This document shows, piece by piece, positions 46,478 through 56,903 of a DNA stretch of 64,000 bases. The stretch spans positions 1 through 64,000 of the forward strand of contig ML991817.1 in NCBI GenBank assembly GCA_010094025.1, given 5' to 3'. The DNA is from Viridothelium virens (Eukaryota; Ascomycota; Dothideomycetes; Trypetheliales; Trypetheliaceae). The notes under the pieces were generated by a model. That model was not told where the DNA came from. It worked only from the letters and a program-made list of their open reading frames with translations, and ran no database searches. Numbering within the stretch: the first letter of the stretch is position 1; each line of letters starts with the position of its first letter. Both the position numbers and the translations under genes were made by a program.

Positions 46478-47901
46478 ATGCATTTCCTCACCCATCATGA
46501 TGTCTACACCGCGTGTACTCCTAGTTTGCACGAAATCGACATTGAGTCCAAGAGGGTAAGTCTGCAGACGCTCTTCCGTACAGCACACCAAGGGCTGAGT
46601 ATGCCGAGCAGGATCGATTGCGTGTCAATCTTCCCTCATACGACAGGGTTTCACGCTCATCAGATGATGCCTTATTCTGGTTGACTGCCACTGGTATTTT
46701 TCTTGAAAAATTGGTCTCGTACGGTGGCTACAGTAGCGATGAGCAGCGGAAGACGTTTGAATTCTATCGCAACTTCGTGGTGCCAAGTCTTGGGCCCAGG
46801 CCAACATCAGGAGGACATCCCGCCACTTGGAAGAGTTTCATGACTGACGATTTTACGCCGTTGGAGTTCAGTTGGAATTGGGGCAGTGGGAACGAATTGC
46901 CTGAGAGAAGGGTACGCTTCAGTATTGAGGCCATCGGATACCAAGCTGGAAGCTCCGTCGATCCGTGGAACATGACGACCACGCTCCAATTGATTCAGCG
47001 TCTGGGAGGAGGGATGAACAAGCTCGACTTGCAATGGTTCCATCAGCTTGCAGGCAAGCTACTTCCGTTCACCGACTCCAGGAGATCGGGCACACCAGAG
47101 CCATCTCCAGTACAAGCGAGCATTTCCACCATGTTCTTGGCTTTCGAGCTTGGTAAAGGTGAGCCTCTGGTGAAGGTGTATATGATGCCTAAAGCTCGAT
47201 CTTTTGTATCGAAGCGCCCAAGTCAGCAGCTTTTAATAGACACCATGGAGCAATTTGCTCAGGATACCGAATGGGTGTCTCTGGGGGAACTGAGCAAGGA
47301 TTTGAGAAAATGGACAGAAACAAAATTTCTCGACCCGTTCATGATCGCGTTTGACTGCGTTGTACCAACAAAATCACGAATGAAGATCTATGTCAGATCT
47401 TCCGATACTTCATTCGCAAGCGTCGAGAAGATTATGAGCTTGTATGAAGATCCCTCGACGATTGGAAATGGACTAGGAGAGCTTCGCAGACTGTGGGAAA
47501 TCTTGTTTAATGAAGACGAGCCATTTGATTCAATGAGACAGCTCCCGTCGGTAGAGCACGAGACCTCCGGGATACTCTTTTACATAGAAGCGCATCCAAC
47601 GTCGAGGCGCAAAAACGTGAAGGTGTACTTACCGGTGAAGCATTACGCCAAGAACGACTGGAATACCGCTCAAGGCCTGGCCTCATTTATTCGTCAGCGA
47701 AACAGCTGTCAGTGCGACCTCGCAGATCGCTACCTTGGCGCTCTCACCCAGGCATGCAGAGACCGAAACCTTGAGGAGACACGCGGTGTACAGACGTACA
47801 TTGCCTGCAAGATCGAGAATGACTCCTTGAGCATTACATCATACCTGAGCCCGGATATCTATGCGGAACTGCAAAGGGACATGCGGCTTCAAAATTGTTG
47901 A
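46478..47901 (+). CDS. DMATS-type aromatic (indole) prenyltransferase
   Basis: Protein of 455 residues. Exon 1 is 46478-46555, exon 2 is 46612-47901, and the 56-nt intron (GTAAGT...GAGCAG) joins DIESKR to DRLRVNLPSYDR in phase. Family features: FWLTATGIFLEKLVSYGGY (N-terminal helix), FYRNFVVPSLGPRP, PLEFSWNWGSG with the aromatic-substrate Glu, VRFSIEAIG, LVKVYMMPKA, MKIYVRS and KNVKVYLPVKHYAKND. The spaced Lys/Arg/Tyr residues of these beta strands bind the diphosphate. Such enzymes put a dimethylallyl group on tryptophan, tyrosine or indole compounds without a DDxxD motif. Neighbours are two P450s, but no NRPS or PKS is nearby, so a simple amino acid or an imported substrate is possible. The first exon is less certain than the rest. 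Confidence 0.9.
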
Positions 47902-48660
47902 CCGATCTTGATTTGCAAGCTTGTCCCTCAAAGATTTGCCCCGTCTCTATCGAAGTATTCCAAGCCCCAATAGCTAAGAGGTGCTTCAGTACGGAAGGAA
48001 GAGTTTTGTTGAGAAGGTGGCAAAGAACTGGTGAGGTGGGAGGAGCGGAGATGAAAAAGTGTGATAGAACAATCCCAAGATTAGAAAAAGGGGTCATATC
48101 GGAAATCACTTTATCCAGCTCGCTGTGTTTCTAGTCCGACCCTGCATACCTCTACACCTCTTCTTGAATATTTTGGCAAGGGATATGCAATAGTGTAGCT
48201 ACAGTCTACCTCTATCGTGTGTAGTGAGATGCACAGGCCGATTTGCACCATTTACCTCAGCGCATGTGCTTATGACATTCCTGAAACTAGACGAAATAAT
48301 GAATGACTTTTATGGAGGATTCATGTTTGAAGTAACTATTTTGGGAAGAGACTAGTGCAAGGATTCCCGTAGGGCTTGCTAGAGCGAATTTGTCGTCGAA
48401 CAATGCGCGCTCTCTAGCAGACACCTCGATTTCCAATGCCCCGCGTTTACTTACCCCTCCTGAAAACCTGTTGCAAAAATTCGAGCGATTACTCCCTCTC
48501 AAGCTTCTCTCAGTACTCGAAAAGCCTCTGGAATTCTGCACAATCCAAGCATCCATCCATTGATCGCACCAAACCGCCATCTATCCGACGGGCTATCACA
48601 AGACCACACTCCTCAACCGTAAACGCCTGGCCGTACATATACAGTCCCAAGACAGATAAG
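47902..48660. other. Intergenic, no gene seen
   Basis: Holds the 3' side of the DMATS gene and the promoter of DUG1. Short frames only. Confidence 0.6.
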
Positions 48661-50215
48661 ATGGCTCCGCAGCTTGATTCTTACTTCAGACAAGTGGATG
48701 CTCTATCCGAGAACTTCATCGAAAGACTAAGAAAGGCGGTCGGCATACCTTCAGTGTCGGCAGATGATGAGAGGAGAGGGGATGTTGTCAAGGTGGGTGC
48801 TTAGTTGCGGCATTCATTGGAGGAGAACACAAAACCAGCAATTGAGAAGGGCTCGCGCCTGGGACAGGTTGTTTTTCTAGAAGGAGGCATGACTGATGAT
48901 TTATGGCTAGATGGGCAAGTTCCTCGCCTCTGAACTCGAGAGTCTCGGCGCAGAAGTTCAATTACGACCTCTTGGCAAGCAACCGCACAAGGAGTACCTT
49001 GAACTTCCTCCCGTAGTCATTGCGCGATATGGCAATGACACCAAGAAGCGAACGATACTCGTCTACGGACATTACGATGTCCAACCGGCTTTGAAGGAAG
49101 ATGGTTGGGCCACTGCACCATTCGAACTCACGGTGGACTCGAAGGGGCGCATGTATGGTCGGGGTAGCACAGATGACAAAGGTCCAGTGCTGGGTTGGCT
49201 AAATGCCATTGAGGCTCACAAGAAAGCTGGTGTTGATTTTCCCGTGAATCTCCTGATGTGCTTTGAAGGAATGGAAGAATACGGTTCTGAAGGACTCGAC
49301 GACTTTATCAACGACGAAGCAAAGAAATTCTTCAAGGATGCTGATGCCGTCTGCATTTCTGACAACTACTGGCTTGGGACGGAGAAGCCCTGCCTCACAT
49401 ATGGTCTTCGCGGCTGTAATTATTATAGCATCGAAATCAGCGGTCCAGGTCAAGACCTCCACAGCGGTGTATTTGGCGGCACCGCACAGGAGCCCATGAC
49501 TGACCTTGTGCGCGTCATGGCCAGCCTTGTCGACAAGGATGGCAATATTCTGATACCCGGTATCAAGGAACAAGTTGCGCCTCTCACGGACGACGAAAAG
49601 AGTCTGTATGGAGATATTGCTTTTACCATGGACAACCTCTACGAGTCTCTAGGCAGCCAGACTTCTATCTTCTCCGACAAAGAACGCACTCTTATGGGCC
49701 GCTGGCGGTATCCTTCGCTCTCCCTCCATGGTGTCGAGGGTGCCTTTTCTGCTCCTGGTGCCAAGACCGTCATCCCCGCCAAGGTGATTGGGAAATTTAG
49801 CATCCGCACCGTCCCGAACATGGAAATCGAAGCTGTCAACAAAGCCGTCTTTGCCCACATCGATAAGACATTCGCAGCTCTGAATTCGAAAAACAAGTGT
49901 AATGCGAAGCTGCAACACGCAGGAAAGTGGTGGGTCGCGAGCCCGAAGCATTGGAACTTTACCGCAGCGGCGAAGGCGGTGGAGCATGTCTGGGGTGTCA
50001 AGCCTGACTTGACGAGGGAAGGAGGAAGCATTCCCGTGACACTGACATTTGAACAGGCAACTGGAAAGAACGTCTTATTGTTGCCTATGGGGAGCAGCAC
50101 AGACGCAGCGCACAGCATTAACGAAAAATTAGATCGGAGGAATTACATCGAAGGCATTAAGCTTCTTGGGGCCTATTTACATTACGTAGGGGAGGAACCG
50201 ATGAAAGAAACATGA
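48661..50215 (+). CDS. DUG1: Cys-Gly metallodipeptidase Dug1 (M20 family)
   Basis: Cytosolic zinc dipeptidase of 478 residues that splits Cys-Gly in glutathione breakdown. Exon 1 is 48661-48792, exon 2 is 48911-50215, and the 118-nt intron joins RRGDVVK to MGKFLASEL in phase. Metal-site motifs: VYGHYDVQP (His98, Asp100), GRGSTDDKGP (bridging Asp), EGMEEYGSEGL (catalytic Glu and ligand), a ligand Asp in CISDNYWLG, and His in STDAAHSINEKLDRRNY near the C-terminus. GPGQDLHSGVFGG marks the dimerisation-domain junction. Length and motifs match yeast Dug1 and human CNDP2. Confidence 0.96.
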
Positions 50216-50908
50216 CAGATGTAATAAACCATTGTAACAATATCTGAGAAATGAGTATGCATCATTTTCTAGTGTACAACTCATACTCTGCATGATGTTG
50301 GATAGCTCCACCTGCATAGTTGATGACCTGATGGTCGCAGTATCAAGAGTCGCAGTTGTAAGGCTTTTTTCTCTCGTTAATATTCTCTTCACATTGATCA
50401 GAATGATGTCTGCACCAGAATTTCGAGTAGTTTCTTAGGAATTCAATCTCCTTTGTCGACTCATGCAGCTCCTTTGGGGAATTAGGAGCTTGACAATGCC
50501 ATTGGAACTCTCCACGCATGGCCAACAAAGGAAGTGTTTCCTCGCAATTCACAGGCGTGACACGATAAGGTTTGACTCTGTCGTCGTTCTTAGCTTTGGT
50601 TGAGCCCCCCATTAGTCTCCTACCTGAGCTTCTCATATTGGTCTTCCGCCTAATCAGTATAGCCACCATTGGCCTCACAAAAAACATCTATTCGAGAACA
50701 GGGCCTATCAATAGTTTGAGGTTTTGAAGGTCAGAGATTAAAATTCGTTACTGTTCAATAGCATCTCATCGAACTTTTCCGATCAAATTTCAAACTTCGT
50801 GCCTTCCACGTTCATAACATCGGGCATTCAAGCGGAAGACACAATACTTCTTTATTCAAGTTCAAATACTCCAACATCTTCTCCATTCAGTGTCAAGGGT
50901 AATTAGCC
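50216..50908. other. Intergenic, no gene seen
   Basis: Between two rightward genes; no distinctive content. Confidence 0.6.
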
Positions 50909-52378
50909 ATGAAAATTCGAAGCCAACGCCGGGCCTATCATTTCGCTCCCACTTACGAGGAGCACCTCAAGCGCGAAGCCCGGCTCAATGCTCGGAGCAT
51001 CGCAGCTTGGGGCGCAGATACCTCCTCCTCCTCCTCCTCCTCCGCCACCACCGAGTACCCCCCTGAACTCGCCTCCCGTATCCCCTTCTTCCACTACACA
51101 CACCCATCCCACCCCTTCCGGCCCCTCACGAACCCCATCCACCCGATCTTCGCGCGCCAGAACTTCCCCGGCTGGGACTACACCCTCGTAAGCCCCGTCC
51201 TGCGCCTGGCGTCACGCCTCCTGACCAGCCGACCTTTGCTCCCCTTCTGGCACGCGATCTTCTACGGCAACGAAGTCCCGCTGCCCGCGCTCTCCCACGA
51301 ACTCGGCGGCGACATCGGCATGTACGGCCGCCGCTGGATGGTGCTGTCGTGGCGTAACGAGCGGCAGACGTGGGAGGCGCTAGACGGGCTGGCGGAGATC
51401 GTGCGCTTCTTCCCAAGGTTTCCGAGGACGCCCCGGCGGTCGACGAAAGCGGGGGAGGGGCAAGGAGAGAGTGGAGGGAAGGGCGAGGCTGGTGGTGGTG
51501 GTGGTGATGGTGGTGGAGAGGCCTTCGACGACTGTCGCGGGCTTTGTAACCCCCATTGGGTCGACGAGGGCACGTTGTGGAAGATGCGAGGGCATGATTT
51601 CAATGGGCTGGGAAGCTTCATCCATATGCATCCGAGCATGGTCGTGGATCTACGGGATTGTCGGACGAAGATCCCGGGGTTGTGGCGACAGGAGGAGGGA
51701 GACGGATGGGAGGCGGAGGAAGATGACGATTGGCAGTACTATATCGAAGAAGAGCTCGCTGTCCCGTCCGTGCAGGCTACACTCTTCCACTGGGCTAGGA
51801 TTTTGGTCCATGAGGTTGCGCATGCCGCACAAGCTGTCGTACTCTATCCTGGCTCTCCGTACGAGTACTTCTTCGAAGATAACGTTGCAGCTGAGACGGG
51901 CCATGATTGGGAGTCGTGGGCATTTGGTGGAATCCCTAACCTCGAATACGACATGATGCGGCTCGCTGACGGCCAGATCAGACCTGTGCGTTATCTGTCT
52001 CTCGGCCGGTGGCCGCAACTTAGGCACAAGCATGCTTCCCTGCAAATTATCCCGTGTCGAGCGAAAGACGTTCCAGATTCCTCGCGAGATGGCTACGAAT
52101 TCGCGTGGTGGATCAGTCAGAAATTCGTCGAGAGGCTTTTCACAGATAGTTTTTGGGACCAAGAGATGCTGATGAGAGGGAGGCAGGCACTACGACCGAA
52201 ACAAGAAGTAGGCATGACATTTGGTTCAACGCATTGGAACCTTGATAGAGAAGGAGTGCCTCAGGAATTTGATGATTGCCTGGTCGATCGTCTGGGACAA
52301 ATCACAAGGTGCCCTCGCGGTGTAGAGCCAGAGGGACTTGGAAGACTGCTGAGAATGCCAATCCTAGATGACTTATAA
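50909..52378 (+). CDS. Uncharacterised fungal protein with HEVAH zincin-like motif
   Basis: Single-exon protein of 489 residues from the ATG at 50909. I do not recognise a named family. Residues 301-308 read HEVAHAAQ, a textbook HExxH zinc-protease helix, and 24 residues on from its last His comes ETGHDWESWAFGG, where Glu329 or Glu335 could be the third ligand, as in gluzincins. The region before it (LFHWARILV) fits the preceding helix. Residues 39-45 are a poly-Ser run and about 180-203 is a Gly/Glu linker, so the protein has an N-terminal fungal-specific part (about 1-170) and the zincin-like part (about 215-489). There is no signal peptide, so it is probably intracellular. Protease activity is inferred from the motif only. 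Confidence 0.75.
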   Translation: MKIRSQRRAYHFAPTYEEHLKREARLNARSIAAWGADTSSSSSSSATTEYPPELASRIPFFHYTHPSHPFRPLTNPIHPIFARQNFPGWDYTLVSPVLRLASRLLTSRPLLPFWHAIFYGNEVPLPALSHELGGDIGMYGRRWMVLSWRNERQTWEALDGLAEIVRFFPRFPRTPRRSTKAGEGQGESGGKGEAGGGGGDGGGEAFDDCRGLCNPHWVDEGTLWKMRGHDFNGLGSFIHMHPSMVVDLRDCRTKIPGLWRQEEGDGWEAEEDDDWQYYIEEELAVPSVQATLFHWARILVHEVAHAAQAVVLYPGSPYEYFFEDNVAAETGHDWESWAFGGIPNLEYDMMRLADGQIRPVRYLSLGRWPQLRHKHASLQIIPCRAKDVPDSSRDGYEFAWWISQKFVERLFTDSFWDQEMLMRGRQALRPKQEVGMTFGSTHWNLDREGVPQEFDDCLVDRLGQITRCPRGVEPEGLGRLLRMPILDDL

Positions 52379-52727
52379 CATTGTCGGGTTTAAGAAAGAC
52401 AGAAGTATGAAAAAGTGCATGCATGAGTCCAAAAATACGCTTGAAATGTCCTCGCATTCACCGATCTTCAAATTGACGACTGGATATATGACAAATCTTT
52501 GAAAAAAGAAGTGGAATGTTAAACCACAAGCTGCCAAGGGCAGAACTCGTCTTCATGCCGTGTAGCTGATTCAATGAACCGATGAGCATAACCTAGATCT
52601 TTAGTCAACAATGATTGATACAAATTAACCGCCAAAAAGTCTACGTTATCCACCTAACGGCGAATCAGGCGCATCCAAGGACGTGACAGTGCCTCTGTAG
52701 CATTCAACTTGAGATCTGAAGATTGGA
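52379..52727. other. Intergenic between convergent genes
   Basis: No gene or repeat seen. Confidence 0.6.
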
Positions 52728-53295
52728 CTACTTGTTTCCGCCACCAAACCAGCTACTCAGCCCACTCTTTGCCTTTGCTGCCTTGTCCTCGACAGTCTTA
52801 TCAAATGAATTGACCGCAGAGCTTGCAGAGTCCTTTGTCTCCTTACTGTATTGATCAATCTTCTTTTCCGCATCCTTACGGTATGTCTGAAGTTTGGAGT
52901 CCACTTTGTTGTATTCTTGCTTGGCGGAATCGATCTGGATGGGAGAGTTAGCTGAATATCGCACAGTAGCGCACCCGACACTTCAACAGTGGGCAATGGG
53001 TGGAATTACAGTCTGATCGAACTTCGCGCCAGCCTCGGCGCCGAGGACCTTGCCTTCTGTCTTGGCTTCCTTCTCCTTGCCAGGCAGCTCTCCCTTGATT
53101 GCAGATGAGACTCGAGCAGCATCGTCTAGACTAGGTAAGCTATCATTCGATATTTCAATTCACAGAGAACGCACGCTCTGCTTTATTTTGAGCAACTTTT
53201 GGGTCTCCTCCGGCCTGGTAGAAGTAATAGCCAACTCCTCCTGCGGCCGCAAGACCGCCGTACAAAAACAGGTTGCTACCACCGCGGCTTGCCAT
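52728..53295 (-). CDS. Small membrane-anchored coiled-coil protein (calcofluor-hypersensitive-type)
   Basis: Protein of 147 residues in three exons: 53175-53295, 53010-53125, 52728-52934, with introns of 49 and 75 nt. It begins MASRGGSNLFLYGGL and has a Gly/Ala-rich hydrophobic segment (about 10-27) followed by QAGGDPKVAQ, as in a group of small fungal proteins often labelled calcofluor white hypersensitive protein. From about 35 to 135 it is a Lys/Glu/Ala-rich helix (AKQEYNKVDSKLQ, VEDKAAKAK) and ends SGLSSWFGGGNK. A mitochondrial or ER membrane location is plausible; the function is not established to my knowledge. Confidence 0.8.
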
Positions 53296-53479
53296 CTTGA
53301 GGGATGGTATTAGCTAGAGGGATGGGGTACAGCTGTATGTAGCTTCGTATATGGCGAATCGGGGGAGAGAAGAGCTTGGAATGGGAGATGGAGGTAGTTG
53401 GCAGGAGGAATTGCTAAGCTGCGGTAGGGTGACGTAGATTCCCTGCTAGAAGTTTTCCCCACCACCTGCACACCTTTCC

Positions 53480-53760
53480 GCCTTTTTAAAAGATGAATAT
53501 CTCCACAACTAATTAGGATAACTATTAGAAATTTTAGGTGGATATAAAGGGCTTTATTCGTTAAAATTCAGATAAGATTTTATTTTATTATTTTAAATTA
53601 ACCCTCCTTACATTTATTAAAAAAAACATTATACTTTTGATAAACCTTTCTTAAATGGTTTATTAAGCCGTAGTGCTTTAACGTATACGATTACATCTTA
53701 GACCTGTAGACTTGTCTCACTACATGTACTTTTAGCGCTTATGGCTTTTAGCAAGGATAT
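53480..53760. repeat. AT-rich, RIP-like degraded block
   Basis: Sharp fall in GC relative to both flanks, with many TA and A/T runs. The part at 53629-53700 can be recognised as a decayed piece of a glycosyltransferase gene, so the block is probably former coding or repeat DNA eroded by repeat-induced point mutation. Confidence 0.6.
53629..53700 (-). pseudogene. Remnant of the C-terminus of a second Caps_synth-type glycosyltransferase
   Basis: Read on the minus strand, the last 18 codons before the stop at 53629-53631 give YVKALRLNKPFKKGLSKV. The intact gene at 58873 ends YVKAPRPDKTYRKGLLEV, also at its stop. DNA identity is clear over about 70 bases. Several differences are TpG to TpA or CpA to TpA changes, the mark of repeat-induced point mutation. 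Similarity fades upstream, so only the tail of a former paralogue survives next to the P450 at 53865. Confidence 0.65.
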
Positions 53761-53864
53761 ATACGAGTAGGATGAAAATCATCGAAAAGCCCCTCCTCGT
53801 ATGTTTTCGGGGACGCCAACTCTTCGTTTGAAGCTCGATCATCCTCGCTTCAGCAACAGCAATC

Positions 53865-55652
53865 ATGCTGGATCAACTTCACGCATACCCGGTGCAGCAC
53901 CAGACACTGAGTGCCATCCTCGTGAGCGCGCTGGTGCTGGTGGTCGCGTACTTCCTCGCACTGCCCCGCGAACACGCCCCCCCGATACTTATTGATGTGC
54001 CGCTCGTCGACATCTCCCAAGTCAAGAAAGGGCAGGTCGAGCTCGGTGGTTTGCAAGATGCGCTTGCGATCAACTGCGAGAAGGTCGAAAGCTGGCACAC
54101 GTATCGATTGAGATGATGATCAGTCCTTGGCTGACCATCTTCTACAGTACCGCGGCCAGCTCTGGCAGCTGAAGACGCGGCACGGCACGATCGTGGTCCT
54201 GCCTGAACGCTTCATCAGCGAGCTATGCTACCTCCCGGAGGAGTTCGTCTCCCTTGAGGCAAAGAACACGGATGTAAGGGCAGAGCGCGCTATCTATGGA
54301 ACCAAGATTGGGCTGCCATGGGATTGCAGAGCCCAACTGACGCACCCGCTAGCGATTCTTTACACAATACACGCGCTTGACCCCAACATCTATTGGGCAC
54401 GACCCTGCTCACCTGCTCCACTGCGTCAAGCACGACCTGACGCGAAATATCGGCAGCCTGATGAAGGAGATCTCTGAGGAGACCGAGTACGCCTTCAACA
54501 ACAGCCTTGGCGAATGCGATGGTAAGTTAAACGTGCACTTACAGGCAGATAGAGTGCCGTATACGCAAAACTCGAGATAGATTCCGTTCGCTGACCAACA
54601 TCGCCACCACCACTCCAGACTGGAGGGAGATTGCTCTCGGCAATGTCCTCACGCGCGCTGTCGCTCTCGTCTCTGGCCGCGTCTTCGCCGGCCCCGAACT
54701 CAACCGCAACCCTGACTACCTCCAGTCCATCATTGACTTCACTTTCGTCGCCTTCAAGGCGATCGAGGCCATCTCACGCTACCCGGCCTGGCTGCGTCCG
54801 CTGGCCCAGTACTGGGTGGAGGAAGTGCGAGGCATTAAGCGCTCGCTGGACCAGATGGAGAAGATCCTGGCAAGCATCGTGCCCGAGCGGCTGCGACTCA
54901 TCGCCGAGGGCAAGGCGCCTAGCAATTTGACGACATGGCACATTAACAGCGTGCCTGCGGAGAAGAAGAACGACCTGACAGTCCACGCGCACACGCAGCT
55001 GGTGGTGTCGACGGCGGCTATACACAACACCACTATGCTGACTACGCACATTATCTTCGACCTGCTGGCGCGGCCGGAGTACCTTGGTCCTATCCGCGAC
55101 GAAATAACGGAGGTGTTATCGCACGAGAATGAGAGCTACTTGACCAAGTCCAGCATGCCTAAGCTACGTAAGCTAGACAGCTTCATGAAGGAGGCGCAGC
55201 GCATCCACCCGCTGGGCCTACTGACGTTCGAGCGTAAGGTCATGCAGGATATCACTCTGCACGATGGCACGGTGCTACCTAAGGGCTGCTACTTCGCTGT
55301 TCCTGCATACTTCATGGCCATGGACCCGGAGCGCTGGGGCAACCCAGGAGAGTTCGACGGCAACCGCTTCCTCAAGCTGCGCGGCGACAACAGCGTTGGC
55401 GGCAAGTATACCTTCATCGAGACCGGCATTGGCCAGCATGACCTGATCGCCTTCGGGCATGGTCCCCACGCATGCCCGGGCCGCTTCTTCCTCAACAACG
55501 AGATAAAGGTTATCTTGTCGTATCTGCTGCTGAACTACGAAATGAAGCTGCTCGATGGCGAGGGCCGCCCCGCGAACCTAGTATCTGCCGACGGTATAGG
55601 ACCAGCTTATAGCAAGAAGATCCTAATACGCCGCCGAAAGTATACAGCCTAA
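53865..55652 (+). CDS. Cytochrome P450 monooxygenase with HACPGRFF haem loop
   Basis: Four exons: 53865-54083, 54148-54273, 54353-54521, 54619-55652, totalling 515 residues; introns 64, 79 and 97 nt. An N-terminal anchor (about 15-33) is present. FTQYTRLTPTSIGHDP and KHDLTRNIGSL form the B/C region; CDDWREIALGNVLTRAVALVSGRVF follows. The I-helix is VVSTAAIHNTTML, ExxR is FMKEAQRIHP, and the haem loop is FGHGPHACPGRFFLNNEIK with Cys457. This pattern is that of the fungal ent-kaurene-oxidase/CYP68-like group, which often oxidises terpenoid or meroterpenoid skeletons. The gene is GC-rich, in contrast with the AT-rich block before it. A relative with the same haem signature lies at the right window edge. 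Confidence 0.9.
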
Positions 55653-56132
55653 CAGCTCTAGGGGAAAAAAAAGCTACGTATCTCGAGGCCTAGGCATACG
55701 AGGTAGGCGAGGAAGTTATCTACCATATCCGTGAACGAGGTTGCTTAGATCGATGATGCGTGGCAAGCATGTATGCCATAGATATATGTTGGTCCATCTT
55801 CTCGACCAGACTGGCCTTTCATCGGTCCCCGATGTCCAAAAGCATAATTAGCTAGCAATATATTAGGAATACAGCTAGAAGTGACACTTCGGCGCAAATT
55901 GTACACGCGTACCATGGTCTACCAGGGCCTGACCTACTTCACTTCCTCTTCACTGGTGCTTTCACAAAGTCGGTGTGTCAATTCCCGCTTCCTTTCTCCG
56001 CAGCGCGAACTACCTAGCTCGCCTCCATTCGTGATAAATAACGCTTGAAGGACTAATTCAAGTACAACATGCACAGTGAACAGCTGTCGCCATCAATACC
56101 AGGGGCTCTTTTCGAAACCTTTGTGGTTGGAC
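55653..56132. other. Intergenic between convergent cluster genes
   Basis: No gene, repeat or conserved motif seen between the P450 and the FkbM gene. Confidence 0.55.
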
Positions 56133-56903
56133 CTAACCAGCAATTACATCACGGTGACCAATGACCATAAACATCTTCCCTTCGCTTGGTGACCACGGCG
56201 GACTTTCTGTCCTTAGGCGGAAGCCTTTAGATCTCAACAGACTTTCTAAAGCATCCAGTCGTCCCTCGCGTAGATCGCAGACCTCCACTACCACGTTGGA
56301 AACCAGAGCCCAGTGGACTTCCTCAAGACCACGTAGAGTCTCCAGCTCGACACCCTCGACGTCGACCTTGAGCAGATCGATGTTCTTAAGATCTTTGCGC
56401 CCATTAAGAAAGTGTGACAAAGGACGAACGCGTACAGGTATCTCCTGTAAGGTAGAGTACATCCTCTCTGCTGAGTCGGCCCAGTCGTGGCTCAGTTCGC
56501 GGAAGACCTCTCTCACTATCTCTTTCTCCTCAGGTACGAGCGTCGAATTTCCTGGAACAGTCGGATAGAAGGTGAATTTCTGAGTGGTGTCTTCCGCCCC
56601 CAATGCACACTCGTGCAATTCGACACCTTTGAGTTTGTGGAGCTTGACATTTTCGCTCAGCATCTCGAAGGTCTCTGGGGCTGGCTCGAATGCTAGAATC
56701 GTCGAGGAGGGATATTTCCTCTTCATGTAGAGAGTAAACATGCCGACATTCGCGCCCGCGTCAATGATGAAGGCATTTTCGGGAATTTTAGCAACATCGT
56801 AGGCATGGTCCTGGAATATCTCCCGGTAAAAGAAATGAGTTTCCTCGACGCCTCCGGCGTAAGCTGAGAAGCCGGGTGCAAACTCTACTAACTGCTTCCC
56901 CAT
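56133..56903 (-). CDS. FkbM-family SAM-dependent methyltransferase
   Basis: Single-exon protein of 256 residues. The ATG at 56903 is chosen; the frame upstream has no ATG. The Rossmann fold shows motif I NAFIIDAGANVGMFTLYMK (about 44-62), then STILAFEPAPETFEML, ELHECALGA, and NIDLLKVDVEGVELETLRGL, the conserved KxDxEGxE segment of FkbM proteins. FkbM-type enzymes methylate hydroxyl groups of polyketides, sugars and similar substrates and are better known from bacteria. Here the gene shares a 465-bp divergent promoter with the ABBA prenyltransferase, which suggests that both act on one product. Substrate unknown. Confidence 0.88.
   Translation of the reverse strand: MGKQLVEFAPGFSAYAGGVEETHFFYREIFQDHAYDVAKIPENAFIIDAGANVGMFTLYMKRKYPSSTILAFEPAPETFEMLSENVKLHKLKGVELHECALGAEDTTQKFTFYPTVPGNSTLVPEEKEIVREVFRELSHDWADSAERMYSTLQEIPVRVRPLSHFLNGRKDLKNIDLLKVDVEGVELETLRGLEEVHWALVSNVVVEVCDLREGRLDALESLLRSKGFRLRTESPPWSPSEGKMFMVIGHRDVIAG

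Larger units (their letters stand above)
53296..53864. other. Gap between the small membrane protein and the first cluster P450
   Basis: Contains the AT-rich block and glycosyltransferase remnant listed separately. No intact gene. It marks the left edge of the second cluster. Confidence 0.6.

Noticed and set aside
51017-51050. Serine-codon microsatellite in the zincin-like gene
   Set aside because: Ordinary in-frame low complexity; no sign of a disrupted gene or a mobile element.
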